Below are positions 10,381-23,984 of a stretch of 64,000 nt of DNA, one piece after another. The translations under genes were made by a program, and so were the position numbers. The notes beneath the pieces are model-generated. The model was not told the origin of the DNA. It did no database searches and worked only from the letters and a program-made list of their open reading frames with translations. Origin of the DNA: Acheta domesticus (taxonomy: Eukaryota; Arthropoda; Insecta; Orthoptera; Gryllidae); the NCBI GenBank assembly GCA_031308135.1, contig JAHLJT010004567.1:29423602-29487601 (forward strand). The letters are read 5' to 3'. Numbering within the stretch: the first letter of the stretch is position 1; every line of letters begins with the position of its first letter.

Positions 10381-12053
10381 CTGTATAGTAAGAGAAGGGT
10401 TGTGACAACCCGCACAAGCGGTGCACCGCACAAAGATGTCAAAAATCTACGCACCTTTTAAATATCTGCATAATATATTCTACATTTTTTTTATTTTAAA
10501 CGAAAAATGTTCACTCTATTATTCACAAATATAAAAGTTATTTTAGTGTTAAATTATTGGGGCCGAAAAAGAAAACACATTAATATAAAATTTTAAGTAG
10601 GTAATACAATTTTGGCAGATTTCATCAGTTTCATAAACAGTCCTCCCTCGTTAGCAGGAACTTGCTAAACACGAAATTTGTCGCAAAACGAACAAAATTT
10701 CGGTCCCGCCAGAGAAACGTAGTAATGAGGATGTATGAAGGGGTCCGGGCAACATAGTGATAATCCTCATTTTTGTGATTTTAAGCCAGAATAAAAAGGA
10801 AATTTGTGTAAATCCGGACATGTTGCAGTTGTGTGTATGCACTTACTACTATTTTCAAATCATATATTTTAGTCTTATGAACACGTTTTTACGCATTTGA
10901 ATCAAAGTTTGTTGTTTTTTAGGAAATTCAAGTATATTTTATTTTGGATGTATTTTTGATTTGTGGGTTTGATTATGTTGCTCCAAACATTGAGGATATG
11001 TCGTTATTTTGGATCGCTGAATTAAAATTGTTATATTTTGTTAACATAATTTAATTATTCAAACTAAACTTATTATCCTAAGGCCATCATATTACAATGT
11101 TTACTTTGGCCGACACAATTATAAAAAAAAGACTTGTAGCTTTCACTCTTCTACAGTGTATGTATTTCGTAATAGAATTTGCGATTTCGTCGCTTTCTCT
11201 CGGTAATTAGCAACCATTATTATGTCCAAACCTTTTGTTCACAATATTTCAAATTCAAACGATTATACATGATGCTTGACTACGGTCAGTTATCTCAAAA
11301 CATAAAATGAAGCTAAATAAAATCTGTGTAACAAAATTTGAAACGTTAGAACACGGAAGCTGCAAATAAAAATTTGCACAATGGCGCACCTTGGTGCTCC
11401 CTGATTGTACGAGTATTTCTATTGCACAGCCCGCGACCACCTGGATTTGATTGTAAACAAAATGGCGACTCGGCATTTAATTTACAGTAAAGATAACGGT
11501 GTTTTAGCCACTCTATGTGGTAATATTCTATATTCTATATCATCGGACAAAAAGGCAGCTTCGAATCAAAAGAAATGGGAACCAACAAGTACGAGACAAT
11601 CTGTGCCACGTAGCACCTCTAGTTTCAATAATGTATCTGCACTCTAATCAGTTTTCATTCTCCGGCGATTTGTATCCATAAATACCTATTCAAGCTGTTA
11701 GAATTTGCATATTTATAATGCGTAATCGTTACAAATAACACGAACGTAGTAGGTCCAAGTACTATTGTAACGCCACGAGATAAATTTGAATTTGAAAGTA
11801 CTTTTGTGAAATAAAAATATTCTGAAGCTACACATGTGTTTTCCTGGTAGCCTTTGTGGCACTGAATTGTCCCGATTTGACTCCCGACCTTCATGTCAAC
11901 CCTATTTAAAGTAATTTCAAAACGAAGTTAACGTTCCGGCTTTTTCCAAAGACTTAAATAGGTGGGCTAATAACACACACATTTAAAGATTTTAGGTGTA
12001 TCTAAACATTAGCAATAAGCCTAATGTAAACAGCACAGGTGTTGGACGATGTC
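10381..12053. other. Intergenic region upstream of TPGS2
   Basis: AT-rich with no recognisable gene. An 80-codon open frame at 11405-11647 (+) is not supported by any domain. The final few hundred bases presumably hold the TPGS2 promoter. Confidence 0.4.
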
Positions 12054-12067
12054 GTTTCCATGACGAC
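12054..12067 (+). promoter_or_regulatory. Candidate RFX X-box upstream of TPGS2
   Basis: GTTTCCATGACGAC fits the RFX/DAF-19 X-box consensus RYYNYY-WW-RRNRAC at every position. It sits 75-88 bp before the TPGS2 start codon, the usual place for X-boxes of ciliary genes in animals. RFX control of this gene is inference; a single 14-bp match can occur by chance. Confidence 0.5.
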
Positions 12068-12141
12068 CATCAGTGTTGGATCCTTACACTGAAGGCTGCT
12101 TATTTACAACCAGTTCATAATAGTAAAAAAACAGCTTGTTA

Positions 12142-14244
12142 ATGTCGAAAATATTGGATATTGAGTCTGAAGACTGTTTTTACGAAAACTTGACGCTAGG
12201 TGTGGTTCATATTCTAGGTAAGATAATTCATTCAATATACGTTTTCAGTGCCTGCAACGTAGTAGGTAATGCATGGGCACGCATCATAAAACACTTATCA
12301 AAGCTCCGTAGTATATCATAACCAATTGTATTCATAGTTGAAAATAATCAACTTCGTTTAACTCGACACGGGTGGCAGTAAAAGTATTACACTATATAGA
12401 CATTTCTTCTTTAGAGCGTACTCCTAGAGTCAGCAAAATTGAGCTGGAGCGACTGGCACCATGCGACCGACTTGTTCTCACCACGTGGGAACAACGACAC
12501 TGCTGCACAATGCCAGAAGACCTTCGTAACTTCTACTGTTCAACTGACGGCTTCCGCTTGACATGGAACTACGAATTCGCAGGTCCGTCTGCGAACTGGC
12601 GTGATTACTGTTATTCGAAGCACAATAAAAAGAATGGGAGCTCTGGAACCGATCTACTTGCGTGGTTGAAGGGCAGTCCTTACCTTTTTGCGAGGGCAAC
12701 CATTCTAGCTTAAGAATATAAGCTTTCTATCAGAATTCACTGTTCCAAGATTTCGTTTTTTCGAACTGGGCTGGCAATTAAACAGTCAATTCCATGAGGG
12801 GAGTGCAATTGCGAATCCCATATTCTTTCTTTCTTCTCATACATTCTCATTTTTCTCATTGCATCACATTTCAAAAGGAGGATTTCCAACATTTTTCTTT
12901 TTGTTTCAAATTAACATTTTTGTTAAATTTTTATTTTATTACTTCAAAAATTATTTGCTTGTGTATAAAGTGGGGGGGCACAAACTTAGATTCCCCCTCC
13001 CCTAAAATACTTTCTGGATTACTCCCCTGCCGACATGGGAACATATAACACATCATAAATTATAAAAAACAAGTCCTTAAATTGTACTAAATTTGAAAAA
13101 TCTTAAGAATACTATTAAGAATATTCTTGTAGAATCATCAGAATCATTCTACAGTTAGTAGGTACATGATTTTTAGACATCGACATAATCTTGAGTAAAA
13201 ATTAAGATAGTTCCAGTTTGACAACCTCTACATATATTAATTATAATTCTTTGACTTTTCAATAAAACAGTTTTTACATACAAATAAGCACAACTTACAT
13301 AAATGAAATGAATGATTCACACAGAATCAAGGATTCCTGCATTTCTCTAAATGGATAAAAATAAATTCTTTCTGATTTGATTTCGTTTTGATAAATTCTT
13401 TCTTTGGTTTGAAGAGAGTTTTTTTTTTTATCTATAAGCATTAATAAATTCTACATAACAAGAACCTGAGAATGACTCTCTCTTGCAGGAGAAGTACATC
13501 CTACAGGTAAAATGCACATAAATTCTGTGTCAGATCTCCGCCGTTTAGCAGGCATAAAATGTGCAGGTGACATGGATTTTCCCACTCTACTAGATATTGA
13601 AATATGTAACCAGCAAGAATCAGCAACACCTAACTTTGGTGTGCGGTGTAAAATATTTGAATTGGATCCCTGTGATGGAATGGCTAAGGTATACACATAA
13701 AACAAAGTTCATTTTCATTTTCACAACTTTCATTTCAAAATTAAATTATTTTAAGAGACACTGAAAAATTACAGGTATGTTTAGTGTACATGGATCATGG
13801 GGTCAGCCCTGACACTCGCATGCGAGAGGATCCCACAATCTGGTTACTAGACCGGTGTTTTGAATGGCACTTTCTAGCAAATACATTCACACTGTATTTT
13901 AGGATGATGCTTGTACATCAAGGTCTCCCACAGTGGCAGTTTCGATTCACACCAATGGGTCTCACCCCATGGGCTGAGGTACAGAATCTAAAACCTTCAA
14001 CTGTATTTTTATATATCTTATGGAGTAGTTGTTCCACTCATCCTAGAGTAAGTAATGCAGTCAGTGTGTGTTTACTTTTCAGCAACTATTTGTGCAAGTG
14101 GCCCCTCACTTGTTACATGGAGATATATCCACTCCGGTTGACTGGAGTGATTCTCAGTATAATCATCTGGACCCTTCCGTGTTTAGAATAAGCTGCAATT
14201 CTACAAGGCGGAGAATGGACAATGTGAAAAAGGCAGCCACTTAA
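12142..14244 (+). CDS. TPGS2: Tubulin polyglutamylase complex subunit 2 (five exons)
   Basis: The exons read as 12142-12217, 12415-12582, 13489-13688, 13775-13978 and 14083-14244. All are bounded by GT/AG with frame preserved, giving 269 residues (human TPGS2 is about 300). Colinear family landmarks are: YENLTLGVVHILE (exon 1); LTTWEQRHCCTMPEDLRNFY and DGFRLTW (exon 2); MHINSVSDL and FELDPCDGMAK (exon 3); VCLVYMDHG and FEWHFLANTFTLYFRMM, then LGLPQWQ-type HQGLPQWQFRFTPMG (exon 4); and QLFVQVAPHLL with NHLDPSVF (exon 5). TPGS2 is a non-catalytic subunit of the complex that carries the TTLL1 glutamylase and adds glutamate chains to tubulin tails in axonemes and neurons. I chose ATG 12142 because it opens the conserved frame. 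The exon 2 donor (CAG|GTCCGT) is weak. An X-box lies upstream, and ELMOD3 is convergent downstream. Confidence 0.88.
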
Positions 14245-15300
14245 TTGAAATGGATTTACTTAATCTTGCTAACAAAATAGGATCTATTTAATGGCAATAA
14301 TTAACTAAATATACATATTCTATTATTTCTTGTTATAGTATTAATATTGTTCACTCTCATTGGCATATGTGTTAGAGGAAAAGTGTTTCTTTTTAAAGAC
14401 TTCAATATTTCTTTGCATTAGTGAGAGAAACCACAAAGTTTATAAATAACGATTAACATTAGCAAAGGCAGAAAGTGCAGAATTGATAGAAAAAAAAGAG
14501 GTTAAAATATTTAACAAAATTATTTCATTATTTTTCAATTTTAATTAAGTCCACTCTCAGAGTCCTTTACGTTGAACTTTTTGTGAAGTACCTAAAATAT
14601 CATATGCTCTTCATAAAGACATCCTGCAACACATTTTTGGCAGAAATTTCAATGTAGGGTCAGAAAAAATACACAAAGGATCACAAAACTAAAAAATTTG
14701 TTGACATGTCTTAAGAACAAAAAATTCAACCCAAAGAATTGCACCAATACACAACATTGAGTTTCAAATTTTATTTCATTCTGAGTAGTGTATTGTGTCA
14801 ACATTAATAGTACATAATTCAAATTTTATATTATATATATGTATAATATTAATAATAATTGTGATAATATTAATGCACATATAATAACAATATTCAACAT
14901 TGTATAGTATATCTTTGGTATAAATACCGTATTATTGAAATACAATTCCACTATATCACTGAACTATATGCTAATTCTCACAGCATTCACTCTTCTACTT
15001 GAGCACAATATCACAGGTTCTCTGAGTTGGTAGTTGGTAGTAGTAAATCTTTGTGAGTAAAACTTCCTACCATAGAAGTCAACAATAATTTTAAACAACT
15101 TACATGCAAATGCACAAAAATCGTGGCAGTGAATTAATACTACTTACACAATGTATAAAAAATAGAAAACCTAGAATAAAATTAATGAAATAGTACCACA
15201 TATGGGGACGTGGATAAAAATTCATGTGCTGTGGTAGTAAGTGCAAATTTCCACTGCAGAAGTGAAAAACAGTAAACTACCTTGTAAAAAGTAAAACATT
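14245..15300. other. Convergent intergenic region between TPGS2 and ELMOD3
   Basis: AT-rich sequence that must contain both 3' UTRs. I see no further coding sequence. Confidence 0.5.
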
Positions 15301-18300
15301 TCATATAAACACTTCAGATTTAGCTTGTGTTCTTAGGTCATGAAAACTTTCATGGAAGCAAAACTTTTCATTAGGTGCTTCACAATTTCCTGTCAAGTGG
15401 ACTTTTAAATTCTTCAGTACAGCATGAACATTACTCCGACAGAAGAACTCAACATCTGTAAACATTCACAGTAAGCACATAAAATTATCATAGAGAACCT
15501 AGAGTGAGGCATTTAAAATTAAAATAAAAGAATAATATTCCCAGATAAGACACAAACAGGCACCCCTAGCCTCTCCTAAAATCTAATGTTAATAATATTT
15601 TCAAATTTTAACAAAAAATTAATAAAACCTAAAATGAAAGTGATTTTAATATAGTTATAAAATTTGAATTTCAACAACCGCATCCCAGTACTCAACATTA
15701 CATTTAAAAATCTTTACCGTCTTGTTACAATTGTTTGAAAGATTTTATCTAATTTAAAATATATATGAAGCCTTTTTTTCTGCAAGGTCTGATTGTTTGC
15801 AGAAGTAAAATGACACTGAAAATCCAAAGATGCTGTGCACAGATGTGTTGCACAGAGCGTGTCTCTAAAATGCCTATCAATCATGTCACGTTTCAGTTGT
15901 CAGTTCTGAGCATGATGTAAAAATATCTAGAACAATAGTCTTTTGACAGTGTGAAGTATGTGCTGTCACTTGATTATTTCATGCTGATGGGGTGCAGTGC
16001 AGCTGAAATTTATTGACAAATGAGTACTGTGTATGGTAAAACTTCCATGAGTGACAGCAAAGTGCAACAATGGTGCTGATTGTTGATATAATTATCATAA
16101 TTTAATAATGATAATCAGCGTATATAGCATATTTGGTTAATATCCTTTTGTGACTGTTGGTCTAACAAAAATATATTTAAAATTCTTTTCAAAAGATCAC
16201 TGCCTCCTAAATTTGAAATGGGTATGTAGAAATGTATTCTACACAGGTAAATTTACTTCTAATATAATGATATAGACTGAGCAATTGTTTATAGTTTCTT
16301 CCTATACTTCATGCTGAAATGCACTTTCATAAGATCATTTCAATTTGGTGCAATAATTCAAAACATTTTCTTCAATTTTAGGAATATGAATAAAAATATT
16401 TTCATCATTTATAATATGTAATTAAAGACTAAAATACCCACTTACTGTGTATTGAAATTCCAATATTATTTAATTTTCAAAATATTTAAAAAATAATTGT
16501 CTTGCACCAAAATTCTTTTGCCCTGAGCACTTACCTATGTTGCCTGAATGGAAATCATCCTGTATGATTACAATATACTATAATATGAAAAAACAATCAT
16601 ACTTCAGAATTTTTAATGCCTTGATGTTCATTCACTCTCAGTATTCATATAAAGTGTTATAATTTTTTATGAAACTTAAAAAGTATTCACACCAATTCCA
16701 CAAAATTTTTGTTTCAAAGGAAACAAAAGTTGTCAAGTTTTAATTTTCACAAGCTCAAATGAAAGAAAGTAGTTGAAACACTAAACACACATACACCTCT
16801 GTAATACAACTCTTCCATTCACATTACTTGAAAGCCAAGTAAATTGTTAACCTGTTAAGTTAATGAAAGTTCCAAATGATTTTCAGACAGTCATAATGTT
16901 TATTCAAAATTATACATATAATTATTCCCTTGGCTTTGAATTTATGAATAAACATTACGACTGTCTGAAAATCATTTGGAACTTTCATTAAGTTAACAAT
17001 TTGTACAAGACAGTCTATAGTTCAACTTAAATTGTTAACCCTTTTCCCACAGAAAAATTTCACTTACCCTTCAACACATATCCTGAATCTCTGATTGTCT
17101 TGCGTTGTGTAGTCCATATATGCACCATGTGATAAAAGAGAGCAGCATAAAAATCATTCACTACATCCATCACTAGCTGTCTTTCGTTACATTCTCTGTA
17201 AGAGATGTAAATGAAAATACATTTACACATTGAAGTTTAAGGCCTATACCTATCTCATGTGACATCATATAATCATTTTGAAGTATATTTAGATGAAACA
17301 CTGCATATTCTTTTGGCTATCCATTGTCATTTTCATTAAAAAAAATAATATTGATAATTTAGACCCTAGAGAATTATTTTTCATCATTTCAAATTTTAAA
17401 TATTTTTAATAATATTTTTAGAAATAACATTCTCTCCAACAATTCCATTTTACATCTGTGAAAAGGTAATTACTAACCAAGATATAAACATTAAAATAAA
17501 GAATAATATTGTAAGAAACAGAATGAAAATGAACCATAATCTTTCAAATATTAAGCAAGGTGATATAGTTATTTACTAAATTTTCGTAAAATACCTTCTT
17601 ACAATATGAGATTGGAGAATTATCAATCAACATCTAGTACAATAACCAAACGAGTACTGTAATAATAACACATGTGCAACAAATCACAACGAGATCAACA
17701 AGAAAACACTTTATTCCCAAAATGTTTCCGAAAAAATTAAATAAGTCTCAAAATATTTAATTAATCAATTGCTAGACAAATCACTTTTTATGCACACCTA
17801 TTGAGTTGTCCATGTCGTAAAGCTTGTAAGGCCATTCGGGAGAAGTTGAAGCTGAGAATAGCCAATGGAAAGTTCTGCACCACATCCACAGACAACCTAT
17901 AGATGCGCTTTGCAAGAGAGGACAATTGCGGAGTAGTGCATAGGTACAGGAGCTGCAGAAGGCCCAGCATTCCAACACCTCGGAGATCTGTCCCTGGGTC
18001 ACTTCCCTGTCAATAATCAATTTTCTTTTCAAATGAATTGTAAATGGAAGTGCCTTCATGATATTATATCTTCTTGTAATGCATATAAAAATAGCTTGAC
18101 AACACAACATACAAATTGTTGTTTGGAGTTTACAAAATACCTTACTACGAACCATTGGATAACTGATGTGTCTGGTTTCATTGAACACAGTGGAATTTAC
18201 TTATTGCACAGACACTTAATTTCCAGAGTTTTCCCACAGATAAAACTTACGTGAACTGATCAGTAAAGTTTGGTGTGGTTTTTTTCATTTTCGGATAAAA

Positions 18301-21300
18301 AAAATTATTAATCCTTTACTATTCAGGCCATTTTTCATAAATTTGAATACATCGGTGCTTATGTCAAATCATTATTTTAATATATTTTTATCTCAATAAC
18401 TATTGTATTCCAATTCCAAATTGCAAAATTTCTAAACATTTTTGCTTTGGACTCAATAATTTGAGGCAATAGCATTTCACAGAAGTGAAATTCCACAGTG
18501 GCTTAGAGAAGCAAGATACTATTTAATATTCCACTTGATAATAAGCACTTGTCTACTGCACACAAAGGGTTTTGAAGAAACAAACTCAAGCAAGTATCTT
18601 ACCTGGAAACCAATATGTTCCCAGTGGGACCCATAACAAGGACATCCAACTGATGCCCCTGTTAAACGGTAATATATTGTTTGCAGAATTTTCACGTGAA
18701 TGGTCTGAGATACATCTAATTTGCCTGTAACCAGATAAAATTTCTGATCACCACACAATAATATGCTTTTCATCCTTTTTTGAATTTCATCAAAAGACGT
18801 TATCAATTCTTAATGTAATAAGAAGGCAGTTGTACAGTGACATACAATAGAAATCTTGAGACATGTCATGCAGTGAAATACAATCTGACACCCACAAAAC
18901 AGTGGCATCCAAAATTTTACCTACTTTTTTTTCAAGTCTTCTAATCACATATTTAAAGTATGGTTACAATAAATAATTATTTTTTAATAAATGACAGTAA
19001 ACGATTACTTGCATAAACTATCAAATTAATAACTAAAGTCTTTTTCTTTCATACCGTCTTTCTGAATAAGAAAACTGTCATATTTATAAATCATGCAATA
19101 TTACTTTGTAGTATTGAACTAATAACTACTTTATAAAACTATACATGCAAAAAAGATCATGGACTTGAAATACTTAAAACCCATAAGAAAATGAGCAGAT
19201 TCAAATTTTAAATCACATTGTAGTTGACCCCTAATTTCACCACTTTTATTCACTGTTATACAACTCCATAGCTGTTTAACCAAATATTGCATTATTGTTT
19301 AACATAAAAAATTAAAGACCCTTTTCTTAGGGAGGGGGGGGGAACTACTACACATCTCACCTCCAACAATCCTAACAATAAACACCATTTCCTAGAAACA
19401 AAGTAACAAAATTTTCCATATTTTCAATTTCAAGTAATATGTCTCGTAATTACCAAAAAGAATTAGATAACTATAAACCATTCCTTGTAGGCATACAACT
19501 TGAAAGCATTCGGCTAAAAGGAAGCAGGCGTAAGTAAACAGATTTACAAAGCTGGAGGGGGGAAAAAAAAAGTCTAAATCCTTTTTAATTTCTAGCTCTA
19601 CCAGTACAATGGGTCAGAAATACACTTAACCCTGCTGAAGATGAGAGATTTATAAAGCCGGTGGCAAATACATGTGATTATGTAGCCTTTCACACACCCA
19701 AAACCATTCCGTGTAACCTTATTCCAATGGATGTACATCTTATCTCCCCAGTGTGAGTATGGTTGTTTAGAATTTCAAATTGAATTTGTTTACTCAATAA
19801 AATTACCAGTCAGGTCAAAAAAGTGAGAATGTTAACATTCAAAAAAATGAGATGGCCAGGTGATTTTTACATGTTTATAACAATTGACCTATTGTTTAAT
19901 TCTATTGACTTTTAAAATTGACAATTATTCTATCAAATGTTACTCAATAGTTTTAAAATTTTAACACCTTTTTACAATTCTGGATTGAATTTAGTTTTTA
20001 AAAAAGACCCCATCATAGGTCAAAATGTTACAAAAAATAACTTTTTGAAAAATTGTGTTAAACAATGTTTTGAAAAAAACAGCCAGAATATTTTTAATAT
20101 TAATAACAAGGTAACAGTTGACTACTTATTCCTTAAAAATGATAATATTAGTGATACATCATAAAATAATATATTTCTTTTCAGCCTTGTGGAATCTACA
20201 AATAGATACAGTACACTATTCAAGAACAAAAACGTCAAGTGTGGAATATGCAAGTCATTTCCTATGTAATTTTATTTTTTTTACGATGACAAGTGTAGAA
20301 AGTTTTATATTGAAATTTCACTTCTGCAACATCATTTAACAACAATAATGAAACTGAATAAAACTCCAATGAAAGGGAGAGATGGGTAAACCTCAGTGAT
20401 ATATGAAATGTTTGTTATGTATGAAATGTGACATTTGTAGCATAACATCAAGACATTATAAACAATTAAATCACAGCTTTAAAAATATTATTTTATTTTT
20501 TGTTTTTCTTTGAAAATGAAAACAGAAGGAAATACACACAAGTAGTTGGCCACTTTCACCCTTTAAGCACTTATAGATTATTTGCTTCTGTAAAATTATT
20601 CCACAATTTTACTCAGCACAAGCTTAAAGACAGTTTTGTTGACATTTTGAAATTATATTATTAGGACTTTGAATTGAGTAGTTGATTTATAAGACTAACG
20701 ATACGAAAAGGGTACATAAATAGAAGCACCCATGCACATGGGTTACAATACTATCTCAACTCCCAACTACCAAACCACAATTTAAATTCCTTAGAGGTAT
20801 AGCAATCCTAATAGTCCAGAAGTGTTTTTAAGAGTATGTGGAAAAATGTGTGATAGAAGGTAACAACCACAGAGTACCAAAAACATTGGTATTTTTCTTG
20901 AACCAATCCTCTAATAGATATACAAAACAACATAACAGGAATATTAAAATTATGAAATATTACAATACAAACATGCTTAGGAATGCTCGGAGATTATCAG
21001 ATGCCATTTGAAGTAACAAATTAAATTGTTACATCTCTGCACAATATCAAGCAGTGTCATTTGTATTTTAAGCAAATATCTTCATATCAATTAATATTGA
21101 GAAAAAAAGAAACAAAACCTACAATACTATTACACAAATATTACAAAATGCATTGAAGTAACTAAATGTCATGGCCAAATTAATATTTACATTGTGCAAT
21201 TGAAAAAACCAAACTTCTCTCTTCTGCTAGGCCTGTTTCTAATTGTGGAGGTCCCATAATGCAGGAAAGTAAGGTACATAATCCCCGTCTTTGTACTTCC

Positions 21301-21737
21301 ACCTGAATATTGCCCTGGAAATACAAGATGCAGTTTCTGGAGACAGTATGTCAGAAATTTACATGACAACATGAAAGGCGAATTCTTCACAATAGTAGTA
21401 ACATATTGACATTTACTGAAACACATGCATACCATGTGTTCTGACATATCCAAACCCAGAAAGTATTCAAAGGCCTCTTGGTACGTTATGTGTGAAACGG
21501 GTTGTGTCTGAACACTGTACGTCGTTTCGATAGTAGCAACATTATCCCACTCCTGCTGTGCTACCTCGATTGCTAATCTGCAAATTACAGGCTCATACTC
21601 GTAAATTATACACCTCTCTTTCGCAAATATACGTATTTGAAGCAGATATTCAATTACCTTCCATCCTCTACCTGCACTGTCTGTCTATGCCTTTCAAAGG
21701 CTGTCTTGGGCAAGTCTTCAATGCTTTCCACAGGCAT
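15301..21737 (-). CDS. ELMOD3: ELMO domain-containing protein 3 (seven exons)
   Basis: Read 5' to 3' on the minus strand, the exons are 21737-21658, 21577-21433, 21314-21191, 18724-18603, 18006-17798, 17195-17068 and 15455-15301. Phases agree throughout, giving 963 nt and 320 residues. The start is ATG at 21737 ([16 protein letters not shown]). The ELMO domain runs from about residue 120 to 285. It contains [11 protein letters not shown], then [20 protein letters not shown] (the WxxxGFQ...P-TD-RG core with the conserved GAP arginine), [27 protein letters not shown] and the C-terminal [17 protein letters not shown]. The TDLRG-GMLGLLQ version fits ELMOD3 better than ELMOD1/2. ELMOD proteins are GTPase-activating proteins for Arf/Arl GTPases. 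The fourth intron spans about 2.5 kb. The last intron (15456-17067) carries a long hairpin. Confidence 0.87.
16854..16997. repeat. Long perfect-looking hairpin (53-bp arms) in last ELMOD3 intron
   Basis: Arm 16854-16906 is the reverse complement of 16945-16997 with only two mismatches across 53 bases. The loop is 38 bases. The inner arm ends are tgtttattca / tgaataaaca. No coding content. It could be a foldback MITE or a hairpin-RNA source; no target duplication is obvious. Confidence 0.75.
18725..21190. other. ELMOD3 intron 3
   Basis: About 2.5-kb AT-rich intron. Several short open frames (e.g. 19937-20164, 20118-20339) lack domain support. No transposon was recognised in it. Confidence 0.5.
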
Positions 21738-22639
21738 ATTTCGCGGTCAATAATCTACTCCATGTAGACGAATCTTTAATGCAGTGGAATGTACGATAAC
21801 TATATACATATTATGAATATTGCATCCTCAAACTAGCAATGCTTCGCATGTTTAGGGGTTGCATTTTGTAAATATTTTCTTGTCCGTGCATTATACACAG
21901 GTCGTACGCTCGTCGTACGCTTCGTACAATTCGTACAATTCTGCCTTGCGCTGGCATACGTTCTATATACTCTGATCAAACAGAGGGCGATTTGAATGCA
22001 ATCAGCTGGGACGCGATTATCCCATCGCCTATAATACTCTCTGTCCCATAGGAAGCTTCAAGAGTCAATTTTTTTTTAATTGAAGGTTAACAACTTCCCC
22101 ACAGGTCGTATATACTTCAATCGGAGAATATCAAACTGAAACGAAAATAATCCTAATCCGAATCATAATCCCATGATACCTTACGATTGGGTGGGGGTCG
22201 CATTTTCGGCCCAAATCAGGGTTGCCAGATTGGGGAATTTTGTCCCCAAAATGGAATTTTCTTTCGTTGTGGGGAAAGAAATGGGGAACATGAATGGACG
22301 GGAAATGTTTGGGGATTTGTGGGGGAATTATTTGCATCCTGAATCGAGATTGGAATATCAATTATTATGAATAAAAAAAAGCCCACGCTCTTCTCTCTCA
22401 TTTTTATGTGTCAAAAAAGAAAATTAGTGGTGCTACAAAATGGCACAGACTTTCCCGTATTAGTTTTCTGTTGCGTTTGGGCTCGGCTAGCTATTCGGAT
22501 TTGCCAATACTCTTGACAACTACCATCTATTGCCGCCCAAACTACATTTTTTGGCATTTTATTTATTTTTCGGTTTCCTAATAGTAGAACAAAAATATTA
22601 TTTTAAGAATATTATAAAAACAGTTGAACTTTGTCCTAA
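21738..22639. other. ELMOD3 upstream region
   Basis: Non-coding. It includes a short CG-bearing stretch with repeated TCGTACG/TCGTACAAT words (about 21902-21942), probably near the ELMOD3 promoter. Nothing else is supported. Confidence 0.35.
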
Positions 22640-23935
22640 ATGACAATTTTCGTTGCAGAATTTAGAGCCGTTTTCAAGAAAATGTTAGAATTTAGAGCCG
22701 TTTTAACCCCTACTGTAAATGCGAAATTTGAAGCTCTTTTTCAAAGGAAAATTTTGAGTTTTCGGAAAACTTCATTTCAAGTCATTCGAAGCACTTACAC
22801 TCACAAATTCAATAGTGTTTACAAATTGCTGGAAATTTGCATTTTAACGGTATGAGAGAAAATGCGGAAATTTGAGCTAGTTTTCACAGAAAACGGTTGT
22901 GTTTTCGAGAAACTTTACTTGACATTATTTAAATCACATGTACTCATAAATGTAATAATGTGAACAAAAAGCCGCTAATGTAAATATTATCGACGTGAAA
23001 GAGAAGTCAAAAAATTATATTTTTGCAATTTTTGAAAAACCAAAGAATACAGCAATATGGCTTTTATGTCATTTGATAGAGTACATTTACAACTATCCCT
23101 ACCAAAAATTTAAAGAAAAAATTTGGAGCTGTGTTAGAGAAAATCTAGTTTTTGTAATTTTTAAAAATTGCACATATTGCACGGAATATTACGCGAAAAC
23201 TATTAACATTTTCAAAACAATGTATACGACCTTAAACAAAGAACTCACTTTGGAGGACACATTTTATTCGAAGAAAAAATCTATCTTCAATTTTGTTGTT
23301 GGAGAAAGACGCCGAAAAAAATTCAAACTTTAACAATTTTCGAAAATTCAGAGTTATCCGTGAAAATCGAACCTATGCCATCTTAATAAGTGTATTTTAC
23401 TCTGTTCATAAAGGAAATTTTTAAAAAATGGAGCCGTTTTTGAGAAAATTTCGAAAATGTCCGGAGAGCTTCGTGTAAATTACCCCCAAATAGTAATGAA
23501 TGATTTTCAAAACCGCAGAGCTTCGACTCAGGCCAGATGTTTCTTGAATTTGGAAAAAATCGTACGCATAGTTTAGGTGCTAGTGTTGTTCACATACTCC
23601 GGACAGACGGACGGACGGACAGACAGATAGACGGACCCACAAAAGAGGGTTTCTGGCTACACCATGTGTTAGGGGATTTTTTTTTAATTTAACAACTGGT
23701 TTTATCCACTTCTTCGTTATCAGCGCCCGGCAATGAATTTTTTCCACCGAAAATTCGCCATTTTCGCGCAGCTATACATAACTTTCCCTATACTACGTAT
23801 ATTACTCCGTATATACGTGCGTATACGGGAAAGTAAAAACGAAAGGGCAGGCGGAAAGTGTGGGCCGATCATCCCGCGCCGCCTAAGTAAAACAAAGCTC
23901 TGAAGCCCGTCGTTCTGAGTCACATTGCGCATGAA
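22640..23935 (-). repeat. Dispersed non-coding repeat, copy B (inverted)
   Basis: On the minus strand the block order matches the other copies: actttcccgtatacg...gtataggga, aatggcgaattttc, gataacgaagaagtggataa, ccagttgttaaatt, aaatcccctaacacatggtg, tagccagaaaccc, ctgtctgtccgtccgtccg, then gtatgtgaacaacacta. The distal part (22640-23470) repeats gagccgtttt-gagaaaat and tttcgaaaat words. It is the longest copy and keeps both the 5' palindromic block and the degenerate 3' part. No coding potential. Confidence 0.7.
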
Positions 23936-23984
23936 CTAAGAACCCGGCCTAAGAGGATAAATTTTAATTACCAAAATTCAGTGA

